This document shows, in pieces, positions 45,987-56,594 of a stretch of DNA of 64,000 bases. The notes below the pieces were generated by a model that saw only the letters and a program-made list of their open reading frames with translations, made no database searches and was not told the DNA's origin. Position 1 is the first letter of the stretch, and each line of letters starts with the position of its first letter. The position numbers and the translations under genes are program-made. The stretch spans positions 1-64,000 of the forward strand of contig NZ_WIWC01000023.1 of the NCBI RefSeq assembly GCF_009600315.1. Direction: 5' to 3'. This DNA is from Pseudomonas helleri. GTDB taxonomy: Bacteria > Pseudomonadota > Gammaproteobacteria > Pseudomonadales > Pseudomonadaceae.

Positions 45987-46104
45987 GGGCTACCTCCTGA
46001 ATAAAATGTGCAGCTATTCTAACGGTAACTCCTGGCAGGCAGGCGGTTTACATAGCCCTCCCCACAGGTAGAATGGCGCCCCACTTCAATCCCGAGCTGA
46101 ATTC

Positions 46105-47559
46105 ATGGCGTTGCCGACCTTACGCATCATCGGTTTTATCATCGGCATCTTCCTGATTACGCTCGCCGTCAGCATGTCAGTACCCATGCTCACGCTGGTC
46201 ATTTTCGACCGCATGGGCGATCTGCCTTCCTTTTTGTGGGCCAGCCTGATTACTTTTCTCGCCGGTTTGGCGCTGGTACTGCCCGGTCGCCCCGAGCAGG
46301 TCCACCTGCGTCCTCGGGACATGTACCTGTTGACGGTGACCAGCTGGGTGGTGGTGGGCATCTTTGCCGCGCTGCCGTTTTTGCTGACTCAGCACATCAG
46401 CTATACCGACTCATTCTTCGAAAGCATGTCCGGCATTACCGCCACCGGTTCCACCGTGCTCAGCGGGCTGGACACCATGTCCCCCGGCATTTTGATGTGG
46501 CGCTCAATGCTGCACTGGCTGGGCGGCATCGGCTTTATCGGCATGGCAGTAGCCATTTTGCCGCTGCTGCGAATCGGCGGCATGCGCCTGTTCCAGACCG
46601 AATCGTCTGACCGCTCCGAAAAAGTCATGCCCCGCTCGCACATGGTGGCTCGCCTGATTGTGGCCACGTATGTCGGCATCACCATTCTGGGCAGTCTGGC
46701 ATTCTGGTGGGCCGGCATGAGCGTGTTCGACGCGATCAACCACGCCATGTCCGCCATTTCCACCGGGGGCTTTTCAACCTCGGACCTGTCGCTGGCAAAA
46801 TGGTCGCAACCTGCCGTGCACTGGGTCGCCATCGTGGTGATGATATCGGGCAGCCTGCCCTTCACCCTCTATGTCGCCACCCTGCGCGGCCATCGCCGGG
46901 CATTGATCAAGGACCAACAGGTACAAGGGCTGCTTGGCCTACTGGTGGTGACCTGGTTTGTGCTCGGCACTTGGCTGTGGTGGACCACCAACATGCCTTA
47001 CTGGGATGCCTTTCGGCATGTGGCGCTGAACGTCACCTCGGTTGTGACCACCACCGGCTTTGCGCTGGGCGACTACAGCCTGTGGGGCAATTTCTCGCTA
47101 ATGCTGTTCTTCTATCTGGGGTTTATCGGCGGGTGTTCGGGTTCCACGGCAGGCGGGATCAAGATTTTCCGCTTTCAAGTCGCTTACATCCTGCTCAAGG
47201 CTAACCTTAACCAACTGATCCACCCCCGTGCGGTGATCAAACAGAAGTACAACGGACACCGTCTCGATGAAGAAATCGTGCGCTCGATTCTGACGTTCTC
47301 GTTCTTCTTCGCCATCACCATCTGCGTGATTGCCCTGGCGCTGTCCTTGCTCGGACTGGACTGGATGACCGCCTTGACCGGCGCGGCCAGTACCGTATCG
47401 GGTGTGGGGCCGGGACTGGGCGAAACCATCGGGCCGTCCGGCAACTTCGCCACCCTGCCCGATGCGGCCAAATGGATTCTGTCACTGGGCATGCTGCTCG
47501 GACGTCTGGAGATCATTACCGTATTCGTGTTGTGTATCCCGGCTTTTTGGCGGCACTAA
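46105..47559 (+). CDS. trkH: Potassium uptake protein, TrkH family
   Basis: The 484-residue channel-like subunit has four selectivity-filter repeats: TATGST, STGGFS, TTTGFA and VSGVGP. It has about ten membrane segments and works with the cytosolic TrkA. Pseudomonas often carries more than one trkH; which one this is cannot be decided here. Confidence 0.9.
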   Translation: MALPTLRIIGFIIGIFLITLAVSMSVPMLTLVIFDRMGDLPSFLWASLITFLAGLALVLPGRPEQVHLRPRDMYLLTVTSWVVVGIFAALPFLLTQHISYTDSFFESMSGITATGSTVLSGLDTMSPGILMWRSMLHWLGGIGFIGMAVAILPLLRIGGMRLFQTESSDRSEKVMPRSHMVARLIVATYVGITILGSLAFWWAGMSVFDAINHAMSAISTGGFSTSDLSLAKWSQPAVHWVAIVVMISGSLPFTLYVATLRGHRRALIKDQQVQGLLGLLVVTWFVLGTWLWWTTNMPYWDAFRHVALNVTSVVTTTGFALGDYSLWGNFSLMLFFYLGFIGGCSGSTAGGIKIFRFQVAYILLKANLNQLIHPRAVIKQKYNGHRLDEEIVRSILTFSFFFAITICVIALALSLLGLDWMTALTGAASTVSGVGPGLGETIGPSGNFATLPDAAKWILSLGMLLGRLEIITVFVLCIPAFWRH

Positions 47560-47580
47560 ATTAATAGCGGCGAGATCATC

Positions 47581-48339
47581 ATGGGCTCAATCCTGTCACT
47601 GCGCACTTACCGTCATGACGTTTTAACCCACAGCCATGAGCATGCGCAGGTGGTGATCAGTCTGTCCGGCAAGCTGGATTTCGAGGTTGAGGGTCGCGCC
47701 AGCGTGTTGCAACAGCAACACCTGATGGTCATCCCCGCTGGTGCTCACCATACCTGCGGCAGCCCGCAAGGCAGCCGTTGCCTGGTGCTCGATGTGCCAG
47801 GCGAGAACTGGCTCGGTCAATCACTGGGTGCTCACGCTCAGGCCAGTCGCCGCCTGCTCGATACCCCCAGCCACTTGCCCCTCGATCATGGGCAACACAC
47901 GCTGGTCAACTGGCTCGCCAACAGCCCGGTGAGTGATCCGCTGATTGCCCACCAAGGCGCGATTCTATTGCTGGCCAGCCTCAACAACCTTGCCACCGAG
48001 CAGGCCCAACCGAAACGCCTGCCCTATGCCGCGCTGGATGCCTACATCGAACAAAATGCCGCCTACCCCTTGCAGGTCGCTGATCTGGCCCGAATTGCCG
48101 GTTTGTCCTGCGCCCGCTTACACAGTCGCTTTATCAGTGAATGCGCTCAAACACCCATGGACTACCTCCGTCAGCGTCGCCTGCGCAGCGCTTTGACGCT
48201 ACTGCGCCAGAGCACGCTGCCCATTGGTGAAGTCGCCAGTCGGGTCGGATACGCGTCGCAAAGCGCCTTTGCTGCAGCCATGCTGCGTGAGTTCGGCGCC
48301 TCACCTTCCGCGCTGCGCCGCGAGTGTGGCGACAACTGA
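47581..48339 (+). CDS. AraC-family transcription regulator
   Basis: The 252-residue regulator has an N-terminal cupin-like sensor (HSHEHAQVVISLSG) and a C-terminal double helix-turn-helix (VADLARIAGLSCARLHSRF, then GEVASRVGYASQSAFAAAM). It precedes an EamA transporter gene by 77 bases in the same direction and may control it. The ligand is unknown. Confidence 0.88.
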   Translation: MGSILSLRTYRHDVLTHSHEHAQVVISLSGKLDFEVEGRASVLQQQHLMVIPAGAHHTCGSPQGSRCLVLDVPGENWLGQSLGAHAQASRRLLDTPSHLPLDHGQHTLVNWLANSPVSDPLIAHQGAILLLASLNNLATEQAQPKRLPYAALDAYIEQNAAYPLQVADLARIAGLSCARLHSRFISECAQTPMDYLRQRRLRSALTLLRQSTLPIGEVASRVGYASQSAFAAAMLREFGASPSALRRECGDN

Positions 48340-48416
48340 CGCCAGTCTCGCGACAGACAGCCGCCCTCCCCGCGCTTTAGACTGCCTGCCTTGCCTGTGT
48401 CGACTTAAGGATTGCA

Positions 48417-49307
48417 ATGACTCCGCGTACCGCACTGGGCGCCCTGCATATTGGCGCGTTGATGTTTGGCCTTACCGGCGTATTCGGCAAACTGGCTGGC
48501 GCCTCAGCCTCGATTATTGTGTTTGGCCGTGCCGGGTTCGCGGTACTGGCGCTGGCGTGCTTTGGCGCACTGACCAAACAGACACGCTGGCAAATGCCCA
48601 CACTGCGCGATGCACGTGGCTTGCTGATCAGCGGACTGCTGCTGGCCGGGCACTGGGTGAGTTTTTTTGTATCGGTCAAAGTGGCCGGGGTGGCCATTGC
48701 CACTTTGGGGTTTGCCAGCTTTCCAGCGTTTACCGTGATCCTCGAAGGGCTGATTTTTCGCGAACGCATCCGCGCCAACGAAATTCTGCTGGTGCTGGCG
48801 GTCAGCGCCGGGCTGATTCTCGTCACCCCGACCTTTGACCTCGCCAGTCAGGCCACTGAAGGTCTGTTGTGGGCCGTGGCTTCAGGCTTATTGTTTTCGC
48901 TGCTGTCGCTGAACAATCGCGCCCACTCGGGGCGCTTGCCTGCCGTGCAGGCAGCACTGTGGCAAAACGCCGTTGTCGCGCTCTGCCTACTGCCCTTCGC
49001 GGCACCGGGCCTGCCTGAGGTGCGTCCGCTGGACTGGGTCTGGATCGCCTTGCTCGGCATCTTTTGCACGGGGGTGGCCCATAGCCTGTTTGTCGCCAGC
49101 CTGGCGGTGATCAAGGCCCGCACCGCCGCGGTGGTGTTTGCCATGGAGCCGGTGTACGGCATCACCTTGGCCTGGTTGTTGTTCCACGAAACCCCGACCG
49201 CACGCATGCTACTGGGCGGCGCGCTGATCATTGCGGCCATTGTGGTGTCGAGCCGCATGGGCAGCGGCGTACCTGCAAAACCGGTACTGGACGCTGGCGC
49301 TCACTGA
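48417..49307 (+). CDS. EamA/DMT-family transporter
   Basis: The 296-residue protein has ten membrane segments in two EamA halves, with FGLTGVFGKLAG at the start and MEPVYGITLAWLLFHETPT in the second half. This family exports metabolites such as amino acids; the substrate here is unknown. Its 3' end overlaps the converging SelW-like gene by 7 bases. Confidence 0.85.
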   Translation: MTPRTALGALHIGALMFGLTGVFGKLAGASASIIVFGRAGFAVLALACFGALTKQTRWQMPTLRDARGLLISGLLLAGHWVSFFVSVKVAGVAIATLGFASFPAFTVILEGLIFRERIRANEILLVLAVSAGLILVTPTFDLASQATEGLLWAVASGLLFSLLSLNNRAHSGRLPAVQAALWQNAVVALCLLPFAAPGLPEVRPLDWVWIALLGIFCTGVAHSLFVASLAVIKARTAAVVFAMEPVYGITLAWLLFHETPTARMLLGGALIIAAIVVSSRMGSGVPAKPVLDAGAH

Positions 49308-49591
49308 ACCCGGTCGTTGTGCCCAAGATCACGCTGCGGATCAATCTGGTCGCGCACCCGCTGCTTGAGCACCTTGGCTTCCGGGAAGCCGCCATCGGTC
49401 TTGCGCTCCCAGATTTGCACGCCGTCACAGGTAATGCGAAAAGCCCCGCCCGTCGCGGGTTCCAGCGCGACCCGGCCCAGGTCTTCGGCAAAGGTGCTCA
49501 GCAGTTCCTGCGCCAGCCAGGCTGCACGCAGCAGCCATTGGCATTGGGTGCAGTAGGTAATCACGATTTCGGGTTTGCTGACGGGCATCAT
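49301..49591 (-). CDS. SelW/Rdx-family redox protein
   Basis: The 96-residue thioredoxin-fold protein has the CXXC motif at residues 14-17 (TYCTQCQWLLRAAWLAQEL), where the eukaryotic SelW has selenocysteine. DGVQIWERKTDGGFPE is the conserved C-terminal half. Starts at 49591 and 49588 are equivalent (ATGATG). An AGGAG sequence is upstream. The function is presumed redox-related. Confidence 0.88.
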   Translation of the reverse strand: MMPVSKPEIVITYCTQCQWLLRAAWLAQELLSTFAEDLGRVALEPATGGAFRITCDGVQIWERKTDGGFPEAKVLKQRVRDQIDPQRDLGHNDRVQ

Positions 49592-49655
49592 TTCACAGGC
49601 TCCTGAAAGAAAGGCGCCGCTATAATAGCCGCCTTTGTCGCTTGCCCAGAGATTC

Positions 49656-51842
49656 ATGATGCGCCGCCTGCTGATTTGCCTGCTTCTGTGTTTATGCCCT
49701 ATGGCACTGTTTGCCGTCGAAAAACCACAGCCAAAAATCGGCCTGGTGCTCTCCGGAGGCGCAGCCCGTGGCCTCGCCCACGTAGGTGTGCTCAAGGCCC
49801 TTGAAGAGCAAGGCATCCGTGTCGACGCTATCGCAGGTACCAGCATGGGCGCGGTGATCGGCGGTCTGTATGCCTCGGGCTACAAGATCGACGAACTGGA
49901 AAAGCTCGCACTGGATATCGACTGGCAAGAAGCCCTGTCAGACGATCCGCCCCGCGAAGACATCCCCTTCCGACGTAAACAGGATGACCGCGACTTTCTG
50001 GTCAGGCAAAAACTGAGTTTCCGCGACGATGGCAGCCTCGGTTTGCCACTAGGGGTCATTCAAGGGCAAAACCTGTCGCTGTTGCTCGAAAGCTTGTTGG
50101 CCCACAGCAGTGACATTCGCGACTTCGACAAACTGCCCATCCCTTTTCGCGCCGTAGCGACCGACATCGTCAACGGCGACAAAGTTGTGTTTCGCAAAGG
50201 TCACTTGCCGCAAGTCATACGGGCCAGCATGTCGATTCCGGCCGTGTTTGCGCCGGTGGAAATCAACGGCCAGTTGTTGGTTGACGGCGGCATGGTCGAC
50301 AACATCCCGGTGGACGTGGCCCGCGAAATGGGCGTGGACAGAGTGATCGTGGTCGATATCGGCACCCCGCTGCGCCCGCGCAAGCAACTCACCACGGTAT
50401 TCGACATCCTCAACCAGTCCACCACGCTGATGACCCGCAGCAACTCCGAGGTGCAACTGGCCTCGCTGACTCCGGACGACATTTTGATCCAGCCTGCGCT
50501 GAGCGCTATTGGCGCCACTGATTTTGGCCGTTCGCAAGACATCATCAGCGCCGGCTATCGCGCAACACAGGCGCTGGCACCGCGTCTGGCCGATTTGCGC
50601 CACCCGGCTGACGTGCAACTCGACATTGCCCGCACAGCGGAAGAACGCACCCCGGTGATTACCGCGGTCAAGATTGAGAATGACTCGAAAATAGACGACG
50701 CGGTGATCCGCTATTACATTCGCCAACCCGTGGGCGAACCGCTGGATCTTGCCCGCTTGCAACGGGATATGGGCACCCTGTACGGGCTCGACTACTTTGA
50801 TCAGGTGCAGTACCGCGTCGTCCACAAGGGGAAGGAGCGCACGCTGGTGATCAGCGCCCGGGCCAAACGCAGCGGCACCGACTTCCTGCGCCTGGGGCTC
50901 AACCTGTCGGACGACATGCGCGGCGACAGTGCGTTTAATCTGGGCGCCAGTTACCGGGTCAACGGGATCAACCGACTGGGCGCAGAATGGCTGACGCGGG
51001 TGCAGATCGGCGACAAGCAAGAACTCTACAGCGAGTTCTATCAACCTCTTGATGTTGGCTCGCGCTACTTTGTGGCGCCGTACATCAATGCACAATCACA
51101 GAACGTGGAATCCATCCTCGACAACGACCCCATCGCTGAATACCGGCTGGAGCGTTACGGGTTCGGGTTGAATCTGGGACGCCAGATCGGCAACAGCGGT
51201 GAGATCCGACTGGGCATTGGCGAGGCCTGGGGCAAAGCTGACGTACGCATTGGCGATCATGATTTGCCGAGCACCAGCTTCAATGAGGGGTTTTATGACA
51301 TCAAATACTCATTCGATTCGCTGGATAACGTCTATTTCCCGCACTCGGGCTATGACATCGGCCTGAGTGTGCGCCAATTCGATCCGGCGCTGGGTTCTGA
51401 CGATCGTTATCGACAATGGGAATTTCATCTGGACAAGGCCTTGAGTTACGGCCCTGACACCTGGATTCTGGGCGGACGCTACGGCCGCACGCTGGACAAG
51501 GCCGAGGTCGTGACCTCAAGCTTCCTGCTGGGTGGCGCACGGCAGCTGTCAGGGTTTAGACAGGACGCTATCTCCGGGCAAAACATCAGCCTGATGAGGG
51601 CCGTGTACTACCGTCGCCTGACACCGCGCTCATACCTGCCCTTTGATTTCCCGTTGTATGCCGGTGCCTCACTGGAACGCGGGCGGGCATGGAACAACGA
51701 CAATGACTTTGACAGCGGCTATATCAATGCGGCGAGCATTTTTATCGGTTTCGACACACCGCTGGGCCCGCTCAATTTCAGCTACGGGTTTAACGATGAT
51801 GATCAAAAAGCGCTGTATCTGAATTTGGGCCAGACGTTTTAA
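49656..51842 (+). CDS. plpD: PlpD-type patatin autotransporter (type Vd secretion)
   Basis: The 728-residue outer-membrane protein has a signal peptide (residues 1-20) and a patatin lipase domain with the oxyanion GGAARG near residue 34. The nucleophile S63 is in GTSMG and the catalytic Asp is in DGG near residue 210. A POTRA-like segment and a 16-strand Omp85-type beta-barrel from about residue 420 follow. PlpD is a secreted lipase. The TTG start at 49635 is rejected in favour of the ATG at 49656 that opens the signal peptide. A TATAAT lies at 49621-49626. Confidence 0.92.
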   Translation: MMRRLLICLLLCLCPMALFAVEKPQPKIGLVLSGGAARGLAHVGVLKALEEQGIRVDAIAGTSMGAVIGGLYASGYKIDELEKLALDIDWQEALSDDPPREDIPFRRKQDDRDFLVRQKLSFRDDGSLGLPLGVIQGQNLSLLLESLLAHSSDIRDFDKLPIPFRAVATDIVNGDKVVFRKGHLPQVIRASMSIPAVFAPVEINGQLLVDGGMVDNIPVDVAREMGVDRVIVVDIGTPLRPRKQLTTVFDILNQSTTLMTRSNSEVQLASLTPDDILIQPALSAIGATDFGRSQDIISAGYRATQALAPRLADLRHPADVQLDIARTAEERTPVITAVKIENDSKIDDAVIRYYIRQPVGEPLDLARLQRDMGTLYGLDYFDQVQYRVVHKGKERTLVISARAKRSGTDFLRLGLNLSDDMRGDSAFNLGASYRVNGINRLGAEWLTRVQIGDKQELYSEFYQPLDVGSRYFVAPYINAQSQNVESILDNDPIAEYRLERYGFGLNLGRQIGNSGEIRLGIGEAWGKADVRIGDHDLPSTSFNEGFYDIKYSFDSLDNVYFPHSGYDIGLSVRQFDPALGSDDRYRQWEFHLDKALSYGPDTWILGGRYGRTLDKAEVVTSSFLLGGARQLSGFRQDAISGQNISLMRAVYYRRLTPRSYLPFDFPLYAGASLERGRAWNNDNDFDSGYINAASIFIGFDTPLGPLNFSYGFNDDDQKALYLNLGQTF

Positions 51843-51896
51843 AGCGGCCTGATGCGCGCCGCTCTGAACAGAACGGCGCTGGGGTGCAGCAACTGA

Positions 51897-52331
51897 TCAC
51901 TGCTTCTCGAGGTTTTCCAGAATGCGTTTGTGAACACGCTGGCAGATGCGCTGCTCTTCTTCATCAACGCCCACAAACAGTTCTTCACGCAACGCTGAAG
52001 CAATGGCTTCGATCTGCGCGATCAATGGCCGAGCAGAATCACCGAGAACAATCTTTTTGGCACGGCGATCTTCAGCCACGGCATGCCGCTGAACCAAACC
52101 TTGAGCCTCAAGGCTGTCGAGCAGACGGGCCAGTGTCGGACCTTCCACCCCGACACTTTGTGCCAGCTCGCGCTGAGTCGGGGCTTCTTCAAATCGCGCA
52201 AGGTGTAACAGCACTAACCAGCGAGCCTGCGATAAACCCAGACCGGCTAGACGTCGATCGAGTTCGGCACGCCAGCCGCGGGACATTTGGGCCAATTGCA
52301 TGCCAAAGCGGTGTTGATCGGTTAAAGGCAT
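51897..52331 (-). CDS. MarR/SlyA-family regulator
   Basis: The 144-residue winged-helix regulator has the recognition region QRELAQSVGVEGPTLARLLDSLEAQGLV and the wing residues DRRAKKI. It lies between plpD and recQ, an order also found in P. aeruginosa. The target is unknown. Confidence 0.88.
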   Translation of the reverse strand: MPLTDQHRFGMQLAQMSRGWRAELDRRLAGLGLSQARWLVLLHLARFEEAPTQRELAQSVGVEGPTLARLLDSLEAQGLVQRHAVAEDRRAKKIVLGDSARPLIAQIEAIASALREELFVGVDEEEQRICQRVHKRILENLEKQ

Positions 52332-52447
52332 AAAAAACTCAATGGTTAGACTAAAAATTGATTGAAATAATTATTAGCCAGCTAAGCATGGAGTTGGTTC
52401 ATAGGCAAGACCCTCAAGTCAATGATTCGTTACTAACCACTAAAACA

Positions 52448-54577
52448 TTACATCTCGAACTCTGCTTGCAGTGCCGCACGCACGCAATACAGCACACCCT
52501 CCGGTACGCGTCCCTTGAATTGCTCGGCAATGCTGGCAACGCTTGGCAATTCGCCTTCACCGTCCAGGAAGGCATCTTGCACTTCAGCCATCAACTCTTC
52601 CGGCAAATCCAGCGCCTGCTCCAACGACAGTTCCTGACGCCCAATGGCTTCAGCCAACATCGTGTAAACGTTCTTTTCAGAACACTGCAACTGCCCGGAA
52701 ATTTGTAGAGGGGTCATACCGGCGCGGGCCAGGCTGATCAATTCGTGACGGATATCGGCCACAACTTTCGGCGTTTCAGCCTGACCGGCCAGCACTTCGA
52801 GGAAGGCCTCGCCGTAACGTTCCAGTTTGCGTGCGCCCACGCCGCTGACGGTGGCCATTTCGGAAAGAGTGCCAGGTTGACTGCGCAGCATTTCGAGCAA
52901 GGTCGAGTCGGGGAAGATGACGTAAGGCGGCACGCCGTGTTCTTCGGCCAGCTTGCGGCGCAAGGCGCGCAGCGCTTCCCATTGTTCGCGCTCTTCACCC
53001 CGCACCAGCTGGCTGGCTGGACTGGCGGAAGTGCTTTTGACCGATGTTTGCGGCTTAAGCTCGCGGCGCAGCTCCAGGCTGACTTCGCCGCGCAGCAACG
53101 GCCGACAGCTGTCGCTCAGGCGCAAACCGCCATAGCCTTCTATATCAATGTCCGCCAGACCGCGAGCGACCAATTGCCGGAATAAGGTGCGCCACTCGCC
53201 TTCCGCACGAGCTTTACCTACACCGAAAACGGCAAGGCGCTCATGACCCATGCTGCGGATTTTTTCGTTTTCGCGGCCCAACAACACGTCGATCAGGTGG
53301 CCAGTGCCATAACGCTGGCCCGTGCGGTAGACCGCAGACAAGGCCTGACGCGCTGGTTCGGTGGCGTCCCAGGTTTGCACGCCGTCAACACAGTTGTCGC
53401 AATGGCCGCAAGGTTGCGGCATCTCTTCGTCGAAATAGGCGAGCAAGGTCTGACGACGGCAGCGGGTCTCTTCGCACAACGCCAGCATGGCGTCGAGCTT
53501 GTGGTGCTCCAGCCACTTGTGTCGCTCGTCGCCTTCGGAGTTTTGCAGCATTTGCTTGAGCATCACCACGTCTTGCAGGCCGTAGGCCATCCACGCATCG
53601 GCGGGCAAGCCATCACGCCCTGCCCGGCCGGTTTCCTGGTAATAAGCTTCAAGGGATTTTGGCAAATCCAGGTGCGCCACAAAGCGTACGTTGGACTTGT
53701 CGATGCCCATACCGAACGCAATGGTGGCGACCATGATCAGGCCCTCCTCATTGAGGAAGCGCTTCTGGTTGGCCGCACGGGTTTCGCTGGGCAGGCCTGC
53801 GTGGTACGGCAATGCCGGGAAGCCCTGAGCGCAGAGGAACTGCGCCACTTCATCAACTTTTTTACGCGACAGGCAGTACACAATGCCCGCATCGCTGCGC
53901 CGTTCCGACAGAAACGCCAGCAATTGCTTGCGCGGCTGCTCTTTAGGCACGATGCGGTAAAAAATATTGGGGCGGTCGAAGCTCGACAAAAAGCGCTCGG
54001 CGTTTTGCAAGTGCAGCCGGGTGACGATTTCTTCGCGGGTGCGCTTGTCGGCGGTAGCGGTCAGAGCGATGCGCGGAACCGTGGGGAACACCTCGGCCAA
54101 CTGACCCAGTTGTAAATACTCAGGACGGAAGTCATGCCCCCACTGAGACACGCAGTGAGCTTCGTCGATGGCGAACAAGGCAATGTCCAGGCTCTGCAAA
54201 AACGCCATCATGCGCGGCTGCACCAGACGCTCTGGTGCCAGGTAGAGCATTTTGACTTCACCGCGCTTGATGCGGTTGGCCAGATCACGCTGCTGCTCGG
54301 CGCTCAGCGTGGAATTCAAAGCGGCCGCCGCCACCCCCAACTCTTCCAGCGTGGCCACTTGATCGTCCATCAAGGCAATCAGCGGCGAAACGACGACGGC
54401 CAGGCCATCGCGCAACAGCGCGGGCACCTGGAAGCACAAGGACTTACCGCCGCCGGTAGGCATTAACACCAAGGCGTCGCCACCGTTGGCCACGCGCTCA
54501 ATGATGTCACCCTGACGGCCACGGAAACTGTCGTAGCCGAAGATGTCTTTGAGTACGCGTTGAGCCTGTTCGAGCAT
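52448..54577 (-). CDS. recQ: ATP-dependent DNA helicase RecQ
   Basis: The 709-residue 3'-5' helicase has Walker [13 protein letters not shown], the DEAH box [19 protein letters not shown] and a zinc-binding [24 protein letters not shown] region. RQC and HRDC domains make up the last 300 residues. RecQ works in fork repair and recombination. The frame is open upstream to 54634, but the ATG at 54577 ([16 protein letters not shown]) is the family start. Confidence 0.95.
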   Translation of the reverse strand: MLEQAQRVLKDIFGYDSFRGRQGDIIERVANGGDALVLMPTGGGKSLCFQVPALLRDGLAVVVSPLIALMDDQVATLEELGVAAAALNSTLSAEQQRDLANRIKRGEVKMLYLAPERLVQPRMMAFLQSLDIALFAIDEAHCVSQWGHDFRPEYLQLGQLAEVFPTVPRIALTATADKRTREEIVTRLHLQNAERFLSSFDRPNIFYRIVPKEQPRKQLLAFLSERRSDAGIVYCLSRKKVDEVAQFLCAQGFPALPYHAGLPSETRAANQKRFLNEEGLIMVATIAFGMGIDKSNVRFVAHLDLPKSLEAYYQETGRAGRDGLPADAWMAYGLQDVVMLKQMLQNSEGDERHKWLEHHKLDAMLALCEETRCRRQTLLAYFDEEMPQPCGHCDNCVDGVQTWDATEPARQALSAVYRTGQRYGTGHLIDVLLGRENEKIRSMGHERLAVFGVGKARAEGEWRTLFRQLVARGLADIDIEGYGGLRLSDSCRPLLRGEVSLELRRELKPQTSVKSTSASPASQLVRGEEREQWEALRALRRKLAEEHGVPPYVIFPDSTLLEMLRSQPGTLSEMATVSGVGARKLERYGEAFLEVLAGQAETPKVVADIRHELISLARAGMTPLQISGQLQCSEKNVYTMLAEAIGRQELSLEQALDLPEELMAEVQDAFLDGEGELPSVASIAEQFKGRVPEGVLYCVRAALQAEFEM

Positions 54578-54848
54578 AAAAACTCCAGAAATCGTCGAAA
54601 CACCCCTGCAAACAGGCGACCCGGCCGGCCGCAAGCTCTGTTAAAAGCTCGGGCACGAGACGCGGAATATGCCGGATTGATCGCAGGGCATCACAAAACG
54701 CGGCAGTATACCCGAGCGCTCCTGCGTGCAGGGCGCTGTAATTGCCCTGCCGATCGCCGGGAAGTCACAGCAAATGTGCGCTGCGACTGGCTTGAACGCT
54801 CAAGAAAGCCTAGAATTCGGCATTGTTTATTTACTAGGTAGTCCTTTA

Positions 54849-55436
54849 ATGTCCTTCGCTGAGCAACTAACCCGCCTGCAAGCCTTCCTCGACGCCGACG
54901 AGCTGCATGACGAGGCGCTGGACTACGTGGCCACTCACGGCTTCCTGACTGCCTTGTCCATCTGTTCCGAAGAAGTGCCGGAGCGCGAGTGGATTGATGC
55001 CATCTTCTCCGAAACTCCAAACTACAAAGACGACGCCCAGCGCGAAGAGATCGAAGCGACCCTGATCCAACTCAAGGCGCACATTGCCCGTCAATTGGCC
55101 GCCGACGAAGAGTTCGAGCTGCCGTGTGACCTCGACCTGGGCGACGAGCCGGATGACTCTGACCTGCGCGGCTGGTGCATCGGTTTCATGGAAGGCGTGT
55201 TCATGCGCGAAGCCGCCTGGTTTGAAACCGCAGAAGAAGAAGTCAGCGAAATGCTGCTGCCGATCATGGTCGGTTCGGGCTTGTTCGACGATCAACCCGA
55301 GTTCGCCGACATCGCTCAGGACGCCAACCTGATGGACGACATGATCGTGCAAATCCCTGAAGCGCTGACCGCCCTGTTCCTGCTGTGCCAGGCCCCTGAC
55401 GAAAAGCCGGCGATCCTCAAGCCACGTCACCACTGA
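54849..55436 (+). CDS. YecA/UPF0149-family protein
   Basis: The 195-residue acidic helical protein has the UPF0149 pattern FLTALSICSEEVPEREWIDAIF and RGWCIGFMEGVFMR. YecA-type proteins often carry a C-terminal zinc motif, but none is seen here. The upstream extension of the frame is rejected: the ATG at 54849 begins MSFAEQLTRLQAFLD. Function unknown. Confidence 0.85.
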   Translation: MSFAEQLTRLQAFLDADELHDEALDYVATHGFLTALSICSEEVPEREWIDAIFSETPNYKDDAQREEIEATLIQLKAHIARQLAADEEFELPCDLDLGDEPDDSDLRGWCIGFMEGVFMREAAWFETAEEEVSEMLLPIMVGSGLFDDQPEFADIAQDANLMDDMIVQIPEALTALFLLCQAPDEKPAILKPRHH

Positions 55437-55440
55437 TTCT

Positions 55441-55839
55441 GTGGCACCGCCCTCTCTGAGTAACCGTCCACGGTTGCTGCGTTACGTTCTGTTTGCCATC
55501 GGCTGGCTGAGCGTAACGCTGGGGGTGATTGGCATCTTCCTTCCTGTTTTACCCACCACCCCCTTTCTGTTACTGGCCGCCGCGTGTTTTGCGCGCAGTT
55601 CGCCGCGCTTTTATCAGTGGCTGGTTGACCACCCACGTCTGGGCCCCTGGATCCGCGATTATCTGGACGGCAATGGCATTCCTCTCAAGGGCAAGGTCTA
55701 TGCCATTGGTCTGATGTGGCTAAGTATCGGGCTGTCTTGCTACCTGGTGCCGCTGCTGTGGGCGCGAGGCTTCATGCTGACCAGTGCTGTGTTGGTGACG
55801 ATCTACATCCTGCGCCAGAAAACCCTCGAAAAGCCCTGA
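55441..55839 (+). CDS. YbaN/DUF454 inner-membrane protein
   Basis: The 132-residue protein has three to four membrane segments and the conserved LGVIGIFLPVLPTTPFLLLAA and SRNRPRLLR-like start (here LSNRPRLLR). It begins at a GTG only 4 bases after the yecA stop. Function unknown. Confidence 0.88.
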   Translation: MAPPSLSNRPRLLRYVLFAIGWLSVTLGVIGIFLPVLPTTPFLLLAAACFARSSPRFYQWLVDHPRLGPWIRDYLDGNGIPLKGKVYAIGLMWLSIGLSCYLVPLLWARGFMLTSAVLVTIYILRQKTLEKP

Positions 55840-55852
55840 TCCCTCTCCATTC

Positions 55853-55955
55853 GTAGCAGCGGACGAGTGAAACGAGGCCGCGTTCGGGTGCGAAGCAGCC
55901 GCATAACGAGCACTTCGTCCTCGGACGCAGCCACGCTGAGCTCGACAGCTGCTAC
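55853..55955. repeat. Imperfect palindromic REP-like element
   Basis: The left arm GTAGCAGCGGACGAG and the right arm CTCGACAGCTGCTAC are nearly complementary, and the inside includes CGTTCGGGTGCGAAGC. It lies just after ybaN and before the tapT stop. It is related in part to the unit at 17743. Confidence 0.65.
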
Positions 55956-55971
55956 GAAGAAATCGAGGCGC

Positions 55972-56577
55972 TCAGTGTTTATCACCATGATTGCGCTCAT
56001 AGGTTTCAGCGCCCATGGCCTCGATCTGACCTTCGATCAACGCTTCAAACGGGCGTAGCAGCGGTGCAAACGACGTCGGCGCTTCAAGAATTTCCAGTGC
56101 TTGCACGATCGCTTCCAGCGTTGACAGCGCGCCCGGCCCCGGTGCCTTGCGCAGCCGATAACGCGACACCGCGCCTTGCGGCAACGTGACGCGAGGCAAT
56201 TGCGCCAGCATAGGGTTGAGGTGCAGCAATTTGCGCACCTTGCGCCAAGTGCCATCGGGCACCACCAACAACAGCGGCAGGCTTTTATCCGCTAACTCAT
56301 ACGCAGTGAGCACCTGCGTGTCTTCGCCCGGAAACAGCAGCCGAGCCTGATACCCCGGCTGGTTAATCAACTGATCAAGATCATCGAACACTTCCCCTAC
56401 GCGCAATTGCGCATGAGTTAATCCCAATGCGGCCAGTCGCGCCGTGTTCAGCGCATGACTGACTTCGCTGGGGTGCTGCAACAGCAACACCCGTGTGCGG
56501 CTATCCAGTTGCGGGATCAAGGCGCACAAGCAGTGGGTTTGCGGGCGCATGCAACGAGAGCATTGAGCTCGGGACAT
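55972..56577 (-). CDS. tRNA-uridine aminocarboxypropyltransferase (DTW domain, TapT)
   Basis: The 201-residue DTW-family protein modifies uridine 47 of tRNA in E. coli. It has four N-terminal cysteines (CSRCMRPQTHCLCA), which probably bind zinc, and the DTW motif VVPDGTWRKVRKL. The ATG at 56577 begins MSRAQCSRC; the TTG farther upstream is not preferred. Confidence 0.85.
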   Translation of the reverse strand: MSRAQCSRCMRPQTHCLCALIPQLDSRTRVLLLQHPSEVSHALNTARLAALGLTHAQLRVGEVFDDLDQLINQPGYQARLLFPGEDTQVLTAYELADKSLPLLLVVPDGTWRKVRKLLHLNPMLAQLPRVTLPQGAVSRYRLRKAPGPGALSTLEAIVQALEILEAPTSFAPLLRPFEALIEGQIEAMGAETYERNHGDKH

Positions 56578-56594
56578 GGAAGTAAAATTCTCGG

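Noticed and set aside
50049..51095. 348-codon minus-strand frame opposite plpD
   Set aside because: Antisense to the patatin and POTRA coding sequence, with no motif.
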